The notes under the pieces are model-generated. The model saw nothing but the letters and a program-made list of their open reading frames with translations. It was not told the DNA's origin and made no database searches. Source: JBHPCZ01 sp042573625 (GTDB lineage Bacteria > Desulfobacterota > Desulfobacteria > Desulfobacterales > UBA11574). Taken from it: 47,840 nt of DNA. Numbering within the stretch: the stretch's first letter is position 1; every line of letters starts with the position of its first letter. The DNA is taken from assembly GCA_042573625.1 (NCBI GenBank), contig JBHPCZ010000010.1, positions 1-47,840 of the forward strand. The letters run 5' to 3'. Positions 1 to 9,000 of the stretch are shown in pieces. Both the position numbers and the translations under genes were made by a program.

Positions 1-101
1 ATGTTAAATGCGGATTTAACTGGGCAGGCAAAATTGAACATTTTTCAAAGGTCTCCAGGGAATACATTACCCGCCATTTGTTGTCAACGCAAATATATCC
101 A

Positions 102-3100
102 TCATGATCGCTTGGCGCGCTGAAGCGCTTCGGTGGAATGGGTCAGCAGATCTGCTCCATACTCTTCCGCTTCATAATCGAGTTCAGCCAGGCCAATAGT
201 GACCGACAATTTGATTCCATCGGTCTCTAACCGTTTCGCCAGCAAGCCTTCTTTTAACCGATTACAGGCCGGACCCGCTTCTCGAACAGGGGTTTGGGGC
301 ATCAGGAGGGCAAAGGTCTGGTCGTCAAGCCGACCCAGAGTATCGCTATTTCGAATTATTTCCGAAAGGGTTTCGCCCAGTGATCGGAAGTTACGGTCTT
401 TGATATCATAGCTCATATTAGGATCGGCAAACTCAAGGTCTATCTCCATTAAACAAAGCGAGAGATCTTCCTTGTATCGTCTTGCCCGGTGGGCTTCGGT
501 CTCAAGAACCTTCAGAAAACCTTTCCTGTTATACCAGCCCGTGATGTCATCCACAAGACTCCCTTCAGTAATACATTGGGTGGCCGTCTCCAACCGATTG
601 CAAAGGATTGTCATGAGATTGAAGAAAAATTTTTGTGCGGTCGGCGGGTACAACCACTGCAACCTTTTGATCATTTTCAGGTTGATCTGTAAAAATTCTC
701 CGGATTCCGCAGCGATGATCGTTGCAGACCGCGGGGCGGAGCGCAGGAGGCCCATTTCGCCCAACACATCGCCGGCCGCAAGTCGAGCAATCCGTTTCTG
801 TACACCCAGGGGCTTATCTTCGTCATCACTCGATGGGTCGACAACATCCATTGTCCCGGAAATGATCGCACACATGGAATCGCTTGGATCCCCTTTTCGA
901 AACAAGACTTCTCCGCTTTTTATTTTTTTAAGAATTCCGGCCATGATAATGTAATGGATTTCCGTCCGGGACAATCCTTTGAATAGGGGTATTCTGTGTT
1001 CGGGCTCTTCTCCGAGCTTCAATCGGATCATATCCCACAGCGTTACAATCTCTACGCGCAGCAGCAAAGAAGGAAGCAGAATCAGGTCGCCAACCAGCGC
1101 TGAAACCATGGTAATGACCATCATGACGCCGAAAATGGCTGTGGGCTTGAAACTCGAAAATGCTAAAATGGAAAACCCAAGGCTGATGGTCAGTGTGGTA
1201 AAAATGATCGGCTTTCCCATGTGCTTGATGGTATCTTTGAGGGCCCGTTTGTCATCCAGATCTTTCTTGAATTCCCGATTGTACCGAACAAGATAGTGAA
1301 TCGTATCGTCCACCGCCAGACCGATGGCAATACTGGCAATTAGACTGGTAACCATAGAAAGCTCAACACCAAACCATCCCATAATTCCGAAATTAACGAC
1401 AATCGGAAAAAGATTGGGGACAATCGCGATAAGCCCCACCTTGCTGGACAGGAAGAGAAGGAACATGATTCCGAAAACTAGAACCATGGTAATCGAAAGG
1501 CTTTTGATTTGTCCTCTGGTCAGCTGACGGCTGCTTTCAGAAATGACCATCCCGAAGCCGGTCACATCCCATTTCAGGTCTTTGGAAAAATTTTGCTTAA
1601 CGTGTTCTAAAATTTTATCCCGGGTTTTAAGAAAATCCCGAGAACTCGAAATATGGGTGAGCAGCAGGATATTTGCCGTTGAAAAATCCGGCTTCATGAA
1701 CCGTAAAAGCATATCTTCACCCAGCATGATTCTGTAGCTGTTAATCAGCATGCTCACTTCAAAGCTTTCTTCGGGAAGGGTATAGTACTCCGGCTCGAAT
1801 CGATTGGATGCATAATTAACAAGCTGCATGTAATCGGCGAAAGACACGGTCTTGTCCACCCCTGGAAGTGTGTCGATAAATTTTTGCAGGCGAGCGATAT
1901 CTGCAACATGCTCGGGATTTGAAAAATAATCTTCTTCATTGCCTTCCATTATCACATTGATAGGAAAGCTTCCTGACAGGTCCTTGTAAATATCGTGAAA
2001 GTTGCGACTCACCGGGATATTTTTTTTAAAATATCCCACAGGATTGGTTTCGACACGGATTTGAAGGATACCGATCATACAGAAAATGACAACGACCCCG
2101 AACACCGGCAGGGTAATCCGCTGATAATCCAGGTCGAGCCGGACGATCCAGTCCAAAAAACGGTCTAATGAGCTTTCTTTTTTCCGGGATTCTCCGTCTT
2201 TTTTTTCAGGCAAGGGAATAAGGGCCATTGCCGCCGGAAGGAACGTGAAGAGCGTAATCATGAAGCTGAATATCCCCAAACAGGAAAATATGGCAAACTC
2301 CTGTATGGCGGTAATCCGGTTGACCAGAAGAGATCCAAGGCCGATAACCGTCGTGAAAATAGCCAGAATTGTAGGAAAAGATATCGCGGCATATGTTAAC
2401 ATCGCCGCATGTGCGGGAGAGTCGGCCTTCTGCGTCTGGAACAGATAATCAGAAACAATGTGTAGACAGTAAGCCGTCCCGACGGCGATGAGAAAGACCG
2501 GGACGATCATGGTCAGCATCGATAAAGGGATGCGCGTTAAAGCCATGAGCCCAAACGTCCAGACAAGTGATAGTGTCACACAGGAAAGGGGGAGAATGAT
2601 GTAAAAAAAGTTACGAAAAAGACAGAAGAGAACAACAGCGATGAGAAGCGCGGTAATCGGGGGCAGCATAAAAAAATCTTTTTCGGTCAGCCTGGCCAAG
2701 GCCTGGGACACAAGGGGCATCCCGATCTGATAAAGGGACAGGTCCTTTGATGTTTTTTCAATCATCTCTTCCACGGCCCGGATCACCGCTTCATGGTCGG
2801 CCGCTTCTGTCAGGATCAGTGTCAAAACCGTTGTCTTGCGATCTGCTGAAATCAGATTTCTTTGGAATAATTTGGCGTTTTCCACTACATCGGCAAATTT
2901 TTCCAGGCTCCATTCGCCGGTAACATCCACCGCCTTCCGGATACCTGGAAGGCTGATGATCCGACGCACGCCCTTGATCCTGGATGCAGTTTCCGCAAGC
3001 TGTTCGATTTTTTTAAAAGTGGCAATATCAAAAATATTTTGACTTTTAATCACGACTCGGATGATCTCGTCGGATCCAAACAGTTTTTTAAAATCCTGAT

Positions 3101-3287
3101 AACGGACTGTTTCAGGAAGGTCTTCGATGACCAGATCATAGATGGACGTTTTGAAAGAGAGTTGCGGAATATGCCAAACAAAGAAGAGGGTAACGGCTGC
3201 GACGGCCAGAATGACCGCTACGGGACGGCGGGTTAACTTGTCAAGTATATCACGGAAGGAAAACCTTTTAAGGAAATTCTTAGGCAT
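102..3287 (-). CDS. RND/MMPL-type membrane protein fused to cNMP-binding and degenerate GGDEF domains
   Basis: This 1061-residue protein has three parts. Residues 1 to about 750 form an RND-superfamily core (MMPL/patched type): a membrane helix near residue 25, a large periplasmic loop, a block of helices around 205-360, a second loop, and a second block around 600-745 containing the family-typical GLAVDDTIHY segment. Residues of about 765-890 look like a cyclic-nucleotide-binding domain (GEVLFRKGDPSDSM, GDVLGEMGLL, RSATI). Residues of about 910-1060 look like a GGDEF fold (DDITGWYNRKGF), but the signature is RLDDQ, so diguanylate cyclase activity is unlikely. The substrate is unknown; related proteins move lipids, hopanoids or drugs. 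I infer that the cytoplasmic tail senses a nucleotide and gates the transporter. The gene is monocistronic as far as can be seen. Confidence 0.85.
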   Translation of the reverse strand: MPKNFLKRFSFRDILDKLTRRPVAVILAVAAVTLFFVWHIPQLSFKTSIYDLVIEDLPETVRYQDFKKLFGSDEIIRVVIKSQNIFDIATFKKIEQLAETASRIKGVRRIISLPGIRKAVDVTGEWSLEKFADVVENAKLFQRNLISADRKTTVLTLILTEAADHEAVIRAVEEMIEKTSKDLSLYQIGMPLVSQALARLTEKDFFMLPPITALLIAVVLFCLFRNFFYIILPLSCVTLSLVWTFGLMALTRIPLSMLTMIVPVFLIAVGTAYCLHIVSDYLFQTQKADSPAHAAMLTYAAISFPTILAIFTTVIGLGSLLVNRITAIQEFAIFSCLGIFSFMITLFTFLPAAMALIPLPEKKDGESRKKESSLDRFLDWIVRLDLDYQRITLPVFGVVVIFCMIGILQIRVETNPVGYFKKNIPVSRNFHDIYKDLSGSFPINVIMEGNEEDYFSNPEHVADIARLQKFIDTLPGVDKTVSFADYMQLVNYASNRFEPEYYTLPEESFEVSMLINSYRIMLGEDMLLRFMKPDFSTANILLLTHISSSRDFLKTRDKILEHVKQNFSKDLKWDVTGFGMVISESSRQLTRGQIKSLSITMVLVFGIMFLLFLSSKVGLIAIVPNLFPIVVNFGIMGWFGVELSMVTSLIASIAIGLAVDDTIHYLVRYNREFKKDLDDKRALKDTIKHMGKPIIFTTLTISLGFSILAFSSFKPTAIFGVMMVITMVSALVGDLILLPSLLLRVEIVTLWDMIRLKLGEEPEHRIPLFKGLSRTEIHYIIMAGILKKIKSGEVLFRKGDPSDSMCAIISGTMDVVDPSSDDEDKPLGVQKRIARLAAGDVLGEMGLLRSAPRSATIIAAESGEFLQINLKMIKRLQWLYPPTAQKFFFNLMTILCNRLETATQCITEGSLVDDITGWYNRKGFLKVLETEAHRARRYKEDLSLCLMEIDLEFADPNMSYDIKDRNFRSLGETLSEIIRNSDTLGRLDDQTFALLMPQTPVREAGPACNRLKEGLLAKRLETDGIKLSVTIGLAELDYEAEEYGADLLTHSTEALQRAKRS

Positions 3288-3469
3288 AGGCGAATGCTGT
3301 TCTATATTCGGTTGCGAAGTGAACTTTCATAGAAAGGCTGACAATAAGGAATTTATAATATAGACATGAGGTTATGTCAATTTAAACCTGAATATTACAG
3401 GAAAATTGATGAGAATCTTTAAACTACTTAATTCAAGCGGATTTAAACAAAATCATAGAATCAACCATT

Positions 3470-3631
3470 TTACACCAATGGCAAATCGGATGATGATCTT
3501 TTTTTATCATCAATTTTCACCCTAAAGGGCGGGCCGGAGGCGTTCATTGCCTTCGGCATGACTCCTACGGCATCCACGTTATTAAGGACTCGCAATAGTT
3601 CACTATGGCGTTGCCCGTAAGTGCCTTGCAT
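3470..3631 (-). CDS. possible small ORF, 53 residues, unrecognised
   Basis: The gap between the RND gene and the TPR gene is about 480 bases. It contains this minus-strand ORF, which opens with ATG six bases after a GGAGG. The peptide starts MQGTYGQRHSEL and has no membrane helix or motif I recognise. The ribosome-binding site is its only real support, and it could be a decayed fragment or chance. I saw no clear terminator or RNA in the rest of the gap (3288-3469 and 3632-3766). Confidence 0.22.
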   Translation of the reverse strand: MQGTYGQRHSELLRVLNNVDAVGVMPKAMNASGPPFRVKIDDKKRSSSDLPLV

Positions 3632-3766
3632 ATGAAACCCTCCGACTCGTGCAAGATTCAGGTATTATCCTTTACAAAATTCAATGTTTCTGGTAGCTTT
3701 CGTGAACTTTTGTAATGCTCCGCCAACTCCGGCTGCCGGATATTCGATGAATTGAAAAGGACTGCC

Positions 3767-5395
3767 ATGAAATCCCTCAGAAGAATAATTGTATCTGTTT
3801 TAATTGTTTTATCATTGATGGTGGGTCTCTGCTACGGTCAAAGCGCTGCTAAGCAAAGATTGGTCAACGGTGTGGACTATGCCGCTCAAGGTAGACTCGC
3901 GGAAGCCGGAGTAGAATTTGAAAAGGCCTTGAAGGCTGACCCGTTCTATGAATCTGCAAAAGATTCTTTGAGGGTCATTCAAGATGTAATGGATAAAAAG
4001 ATAAAAAGCGAGATAGCAATTCATTTATTCAAAGGGGCAGTCTCCGCCATCAGAGGGAGAGAGGATGAGGCAATCACTGAATACACCAAAGCCATAGAGA
4101 TTAACCCAAGGTTTGCTATGGCTTACCGGACTCGAGGGCTGAGTTATATAAAAAACCGCCAACATGACAAGGCTATCGATGACTTGACCAGGGCTATAGA
4201 GATAAGTCCAAGGTTTGCTTCGGCCCATTTCTTTCGTGGGGTTTCCTGGGAAATGAAGGGCGACATTGATAAAGCTATCGCTGACTTGAACAAAGCCATA
4301 GAGATAAATCCTCAGTATATTGAGGCCTACATCCATCGTGGACTTACCTATAATAGCCAAGGCCAGTATAATCTTGCCATTTCTGATTTAACCCGGGCTA
4401 TAGAAATAAACCCGGGCAGTGCTGAAGCCTACATCAATCGTGGGGCCGCCTATGCTCAAGGCAAAGGGCAGTATGATCATGCTATTTCTGATTTAACCCG
4501 GGCTATAGAGATTAACCCTGGCAGTGCTAAAGCCTACATCAATCGTGGGGCTGCTTACGCTCAGGGCAAAGGGCAGTATGACCTTGCCATTTCTGATTTT
4601 TCTCGAGCCATAGAGATTAACCCAAAGGATGCCAAGGCATACTCGGATCGGGGGCTAGCTTATCAATTCAAAGGCCAGCATGATCAGGCCATCTCCGAAT
4701 ACAACAAGGCCATAGAAATAAATCCAAAAAATGCCCGGACCTATTCGAATCGCGGGCTTGCTTATCAACTTAAAGGCCAGCATGATCAGGCCATCTCCGA
4801 ATACAACAAGGCCATAGAGATTAACCCAAAGTTTGCGGAAGCTTACATAGGTCGAGGTCTTGTTCATCAACTCAAAAGCCGGTATGGCCGGGCTATTTCC
4901 GATTTAACCAAGGCCATAGAGTTAAACCCGAAAAATTTTAAGGCTTACTCGAATCGCGGGCTTGCCTATAACAGCATCGGCCAGTATGACCATGCTATTT
5001 CTGATTTAACCAAAGCCATAGAAATAAACCCGGCCAGTGCTGAAACCTACATCAACCGAGGGCTTGTTTATCAACTCAAAGGCCTGTTTGATCAAGCCAT
5101 CTCCGAATACAACAAGGCCATAGAGATTAACCCAAGCTTTGGTGAAGCCTACATCAATCGAGGCGTAGCCTATCAACACAAAGGTCAATTTGACCGGGCC
5201 ATTTCTGATTTAACCCGAGCTGCTGAGTTAAACCCGAGAGACGTAAACGCTTACAACAATCGGGCCATTACGTATTACTTCAAGGGAAAACATGATAAAG
5301 CATGGGAGGATGTCCATAAAACACAGAGTTTGGGTTTTCAAGTTCACCCGGGTTTTCTCAAGTCTCTTGCTGAGGCTTCAGGAAGAAGTAATTGA
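3767..5395 (+). CDS. secreted TPR-repeat protein (about 14 repeats)
   Basis: The protein has 542 residues. An N-terminal hydrophobic segment (RRIIVSVLIVLSLMVGLCYG) looks like a signal peptide, so it probably works in the periplasm or at the envelope. About fourteen 34-residue tetratricopeptide repeats follow, with the pattern AYxNRGxAYxxKGQxDxAIxDxxKAIEINP. Two neighbouring repeats (about residues 220-290) carry an extra KG, are 36 residues long, and are nearly identical at DNA level. It ends in AWEDVHKTQSLGFQVHPGFL. TPR proteins are scaffolds, so the partner cannot be named. I chose the ATG at 3767 because AAAAGGA lies just upstream; an in-frame TTG at 3752 would add five residues. Confidence 0.85.
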   Translation: MKSLRRIIVSVLIVLSLMVGLCYGQSAAKQRLVNGVDYAAQGRLAEAGVEFEKALKADPFYESAKDSLRVIQDVMDKKIKSEIAIHLFKGAVSAIRGREDEAITEYTKAIEINPRFAMAYRTRGLSYIKNRQHDKAIDDLTRAIEISPRFASAHFFRGVSWEMKGDIDKAIADLNKAIEINPQYIEAYIHRGLTYNSQGQYNLAISDLTRAIEINPGSAEAYINRGAAYAQGKGQYDHAISDLTRAIEINPGSAKAYINRGAAYAQGKGQYDLAISDFSRAIEINPKDAKAYSDRGLAYQFKGQHDQAISEYNKAIEINPKNARTYSNRGLAYQLKGQHDQAISEYNKAIEINPKFAEAYIGRGLVHQLKSRYGRAISDLTKAIELNPKNFKAYSNRGLAYNSIGQYDHAISDLTKAIEINPASAETYINRGLVYQLKGLFDQAISEYNKAIEINPSFGEAYINRGVAYQHKGQFDRAISDLTRAAELNPRDVNAYNNRAITYYFKGKHDKAWEDVHKTQSLGFQVHPGFLKSLAEASGRSN

Positions 5396-5430
5396 ACCCT
5401 GCAGACCGATTGAATGCAAGCAGGCCCAAT

Positions 5431-6480
5431 TTATGAAATGTTCGACTTAAACCCTTTTGAGAAATAATCCGTCAACGTACCGTCTGTTTCCTCAACAACG
5501 ATCAACCCCTCGACGTTGCGAAGCGTATCAATCAGTTCAATTCCTTTTTCGTGCCCCATAACCATAATCGCAGTGGCAAGCCCGTCTGCAAAAACACACG
5601 TATCGGCGATAATTGAAACACCCACCACGCCGTTTGCCACAGGATATCCTGTTCTCGGATCTAATATGTGGGAAAACCGTTTTCCATTGACTTCAAAAAA
5701 AATCCTGTAATCACCACTCGTGGCAAGGGCTTTGTTGTGAAGGTTAATCGCTTTGTATACTTTATCAACAGCGGCGTCTTTCAGCGGGGTATTGATGCCG
5801 ACTCTCCACAGTTTGCCGTCCATCCTGTGTCCCGATGCAAAAACTTCTCCGCCGATTTCAACCAGAAAATTTTTGATGCCATTCTTCCGAAGAAGGTCGG
5901 CAATCTGATCAACCCCATACCCCTTGGCAATGGAAGCAAGATCGACAGTTATTGAACGGCGGTGCTTTATCAGGTATCGGTTGTCGGCAATTTCAATATT
6001 GCTGAAGCCGATTTCAGATAAAAGCTTTTGGATGTCCTTTTTCTCCGGAACGCGCCCCTCTCTACTACTGCTCCCAAATCCCCAGAGATCCACCAGCGGT
6101 TTGACGGTACCATCCCATGCCCCTTCTGATAAGGTGTGCAGCTTTTCAGCCGTACGCATGACCTGAATAAAATCTTCTGAAACGTAAATCTTCTCGCCAA
6201 CGTCATTTTGTGCGTTGAACCTGCTGATCTCGCTGTCCTTTCGATACGTGGACATGCTCTGGTTTATTTCTTCAAGCCGCTTTTCAATTTTTTCTTTCAG
6301 CGATTTTGCGTTGTTGAAATACCCAGCAACAACCGTGATGTGATAGGTTGTCCCCATGGTCTTTCCGGAAATTTTCTCCTCCTTTTTCGAGCCACATCCG
6401 GAAAGAAAAAGAAGAAAGAGGACCAGAGGAGTTATAATAATAATTTTTATCCTTGAATCGGAATTGAACATACTATTCAC
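5431..6480 (-). CDS. apbE: FAD:protein FMN transferase (ApbE), lipoprotein
   Basis: The 349-residue protein belongs to the ApbE family, which moves FMN from FAD onto threonine residues of exported or membrane flavoproteins such as Rnf, Nqr and NosR-type subunits. The N-terminus has a hydrophobic stretch ending in LSGC, a lipobox with lipidated Cys29, so it is probably anchored on the periplasmic side. Family motifs visible are GTTYHITV, the STYRKDSEISRFN segment, DLASIAKGYGVD, EIGGEVFASG and SHILDPRTGYP. It lies downstream of hypE on the same strand, with a hairpin between them. No obvious flavinylated partner is encoded nearby, so its target must be elsewhere. Confidence 0.92.
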   Translation of the reverse strand: MNSMFNSDSRIKIIIITPLVLFLLFLSGCGSKKEEKISGKTMGTTYHITVVAGYFNNAKSLKEKIEKRLEEINQSMSTYRKDSEISRFNAQNDVGEKIYVSEDFIQVMRTAEKLHTLSEGAWDGTVKPLVDLWGFGSSSREGRVPEKKDIQKLLSEIGFSNIEIADNRYLIKHRRSITVDLASIAKGYGVDQIADLLRKNGIKNFLVEIGGEVFASGHRMDGKLWRVGINTPLKDAAVDKVYKAINLHNKALATSGDYRIFFEVNGKRFSHILDPRTGYPVANGVVGVSIIADTCVFADGLATAIMVMGHEKGIELIDTLRNVEGLIVVEETDGTLTDYFSKGFKSNIS

Positions 6481-6514
6481 TCATCCATCGCAACATGACT
6501 AAAAATATTTATTT

Positions 6515-6576
6515 ATCACGAAAACACGAAAAATATATCACAACTTCGTGCTTTCCTTTTTTCTTGTTTTCGTGAT
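6515..6576. terminator. AT-rich inverted repeat between hypE and apbE
   Basis: Arms 6515-6533 (ATCACGAAAACACG...) and 6557-6576 (...TTGTTTTCGTGAT) pair almost fully. The element sits immediately after the hypE stop on the minus strand and before apbE. It could end hypE transcription or be a small dispersed repeat; there is no clean run of U after it. Confidence 0.4.
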
Positions 6577-6595
6577 TCTTTCTAAAAATCCTTGT

Positions 6596-7606
6596 TTAAC
6601 ATATTCTTGGTAATTGATCGCCGGTCAGCATATCAACAATCCGGGTTCCGCCGATGCGGGTTTTCATGAATACCTTTCCCGGATAGTCTGCCACCACTTC
6701 TCCGATGATACAGGCATCTTTACCCAAATCATCCGCTTTGACAACAGAAAGGACTTCTTCCGCGTGTTCCGGCGGTACAAAGGCGATCAGTTTTCCTTCG
6801 TTGGCAACATAAATGGGGTCAAGGCCCAAAAGCTCGCAGACGCCCGCCACTTTGTTCTTGACCGGGATCTTCTCCTCTTGGATGAATATGCCAAGGTTTG
6901 AACTCACAGCAATTTCATTCAAGGTTGTTCCGACACCGCCGCGGGTCGGATCCCGAAGGACATGAACATCTTTGGTGACGGACAGCATTCGATTGACCAC
7001 ATGGTTTAAAGGTGCGGTATCGCTGACAAGTGTTGATTCAAATGCCATGCCTTCTCTCTGCATTAAGATCGCAACCCCGTGATCCGCGATGCTTCCGCTC
7101 AAAATGATTTGATCTCCGGGCTGTGCCCGGTGGCCGGCAATATCGATCCCATCCGGTATCCATCCGATCCCCGACGTGTTGATAAAAATCTTGTCCACGG
7201 CACCGATAGGGACAACTTTGGTATCACCGGTAACAATCTGAACGCCGGCAGTGTCGGCAGCCCGGCGCATCCCTTTGAGTATCTTCTCCAGGTCTTTGAA
7301 GGAAAAACCCTCCTCTATAATCAAACCCGCGCTTAAATACAGGGGAGTGGCGCCGCACATGGCGATATCGTTCACCGTCCCGTTGACGGCAAGATCTCCG
7401 ATATCGCCGCCGGGAAAAAAGATGGGGTCCACCACATAGGTATCGGTGGAGAATGCCAGTCGCGTTCCTTGAATATCAACTATTGCGCCGTCGTTGAGCT
7501 GGGCAAGGATCTCATTGTCAAACGCAGGGAGCATCATATCGGAAATCAAACGGTGGGAGATTTTCCCACCGCTGCCGTGGTCTAAAAGAATTTTATCTGT
7601 TTTCAT
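6596..7606 (-). CDS. hypE: hydrogenase maturation protein HypE
   Basis: This 336-residue protein is HypE. With HypF it makes the cyanide ligands of the [NiFe] active-site iron, by dehydrating a carbamoyl group on its C-terminal cysteine to thiocyanate. The PurM/AIR-synthase-like fold is evident from LDHGSGGK at the start, the AFSTDTYVVDP segment, VTGDTKVV, and RDPTRGGVGTTLNEIA. The chain ends exactly in PRIC, the required terminal cysteine. Usually hypE follows hypD. Here it lies more than 8 kb from hypD and 32 bases behind a fic gene on the same strand, so it may be transcribed from the fic promoter. Confidence 0.96.
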   Translation of the reverse strand: MKTDKILLDHGSGGKISHRLISDMMLPAFDNEILAQLNDGAIVDIQGTRLAFSTDTYVVDPIFFPGGDIGDLAVNGTVNDIAMCGATPLYLSAGLIIEEGFSFKDLEKILKGMRRAADTAGVQIVTGDTKVVPIGAVDKIFINTSGIGWIPDGIDIAGHRAQPGDQIILSGSIADHGVAILMQREGMAFESTLVSDTAPLNHVVNRMLSVTKDVHVLRDPTRGGVGTTLNEIAVSSNLGIFIQEEKIPVKNKVAGVCELLGLDPIYVANEGKLIAFVPPEHAEEVLSVVKADDLGKDACIIGEVVADYPGKVFMKTRIGGTRIVDMLTGDQLPRIC

Positions 7607-7638
7607 CGTTATACCTTATTTACACTCTTTGTAACTTC

Positions 7639-8673
7639 TCAATAGCCTCGGGTAAAAGGGGAGTAGTATGATCCCCGTCCTTTTCCATGGAGAACAAGTT
7701 TTTCTGTTTGTACAAGGTACTGAAAGTGCTTTTTTACCGTGTTGCGGTTAAGGTGAAGCACGTTTGTGACAAAGGATACAGTTACCCGACCGTGTTCTCT
7801 GGCAAGATTTAAAATTTGTATCGACACATCAGGCAGGGCATGGGCAATTTTTTCCTGCTCGATCTTTTTAAGTAAATGGTCTTTTTGCTTTTTAAGCATT
7901 TCCAGAAAAAACGCTGTCCAAATCTCGAACGACTTTTCATTGGATCCCAATTCCTTTTGTGCTGTTCTCAAAGCCAAATAATACTTGTCCTTATTCGCTT
8001 CAACAATGCTTTCATGAGAACTGTATTGCACATAGGCATAACCGCTGCGAAGCAATAAAAGGTTGGTCAACACTCGGGAAAGGCGACCATTTCCGTCCTG
8101 AAACGGATGGATCGCAAGGAATCGGACACTAAAATCAGCAACGGCCATCAAAGGATGGGTATCAGCGTCTTTTAAGTTCTTCCGGGTAGCCGCCACCAAG
8201 GCTTCCATCATTTGAGGCGTCTCAAAGGGAGATGCGGTTTCAAATAGAATTCCAATTTCACGACCGTCAGCGTCAAAGGCAGCCACATGGTTCGGATGCT
8301 TTTTATATTCCCCTAAATGCCAGGTATCCTTTTCTGAAAATTTGAGCAAAACTTTATGAAGATACTTTATATTGTTTTCGGTCAAATCGATCTCATCATA
8401 AGATTCCTGTACGAGCAGCAACGCTTCGGCATATCCGGCGACCTCCTGTTCATCACGGCTTCTAAAAGAACGCGCACCGGTTCCTTTTATAAGTGCCGAA
8501 ACTTCCGAGTCGGTGAGCTTGGCACCTTCAATTCGGGTTGAGGATCCAATGGACTCAATCGTTGCAAGGGTTCGAAGGTTTGAAAGGAAATCGACGGAAA
8601 GCGTAGCCATCCCTTTCCAATACCCCTTAAATTCATCGATTTCGGCAATAAGCCTTATAATGCGTGGTGTCAT
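7639..8673 (-). CDS. Fic family protein with C-terminal winged helix
   Basis: The 344-residue protein has the full Fic active-site motif HPFQDGNGRLSR at residues 189-200. Fic enzymes usually transfer AMP from ATP to a hydroxyl group on a target protein. An N-terminal inhibitory motif of the (S/T)xxxE(G/N) type is visible at residues 45-50 (STRIEG), which suggests intramolecular self-inhibition. The last 60 or so residues look like a winged-helix DNA-binding domain (VSFVTNVLHLNRNTVKKHF), so it may also regulate its own promoter. Two inverted repeats lie upstream. AGGA stands about ten bases before the ATG. The target protein is unknown. Confidence 0.9.
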   Translation of the reverse strand: MTPRIIRLIAEIDEFKGYWKGMATLSVDFLSNLRTLATIESIGSSTRIEGAKLTDSEVSALIKGTGARSFRSRDEQEVAGYAEALLLVQESYDEIDLTENNIKYLHKVLLKFSEKDTWHLGEYKKHPNHVAAFDADGREIGILFETASPFETPQMMEALVAATRKNLKDADTHPLMAVADFSVRFLAIHPFQDGNGRLSRVLTNLLLLRSGYAYVQYSSHESIVEANKDKYYLALRTAQKELGSNEKSFEIWTAFFLEMLKKQKDHLLKKIEQEKIAHALPDVSIQILNLAREHGRVTVSFVTNVLHLNRNTVKKHFQYLVQTEKLVLHGKGRGSYYSPFTRGY

Positions 8674-8691
8674 TTTTGATAATCCTGTTGA

Positions 8692-8759
8692 TATCCAATT
8701 TTGTATCCATTTATACCCATTAAAAACGCCATGTCAAGGGAAATGGATACAATTGGATA
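8692..8759. promoter_or_regulatory. inverted repeat upstream of fic (probable operator)
   Basis: Left arm 8692-8712 (TATCCAATTTTGTATCCATTT) and right arm 8741-8759 (AAATGGATACAATTGGATA) are inverse complements except for two bases missing from the right arm. The pair begins 19 bases before the fic start codon. The GGATA half-site recurs at 8767. The winged helix of the Fic protein is a candidate binder; this is inference. Confidence 0.5.
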
Positions 8760-8804
8760 AATAAACGGATAAAAGCTGGACTTCCCAAAAATATTCTCTC
8801 GGCT

Positions 8805-8849
8805 ATCGCGCAATAATGCGCAACATATTCTTTGCATGGATTGCGCGAT
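8805..8849. promoter_or_regulatory. perfect 10-bp dyad between fic and the GTPase gene
   Basis: ATCGCGCAAT at 8805-8814 and ATTGCGCGAT at 8840-8849 are perfect inverse complements separated by 25 bases. They lie in the divergent intergenic region, about 150 bases before the GTPase start. Operator or hairpin cannot be decided from the sequence. Confidence 0.35.
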
Positions 8850-9000
8850 GATTGGGGTTGGAGACAAAACATAAAGACTGTTTGAAGTTATGCTGGACAA
8901 ACCACCAGAAGAGTCTTATCTTACCAATCTTTTAAAAAACGTCGCCGGCGCGCAAACGAGCGCGGATACGGTTTGTGATAAATTAAGGAAAGGAAAATTG

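Noticed and set aside
8890..9000. 37-residue N-terminal extension of the GTPase
   Set aside because: The P-loop strand begins at the ATG at 9001, which has a good ribosome-binding site; the extension contains no family sequence.
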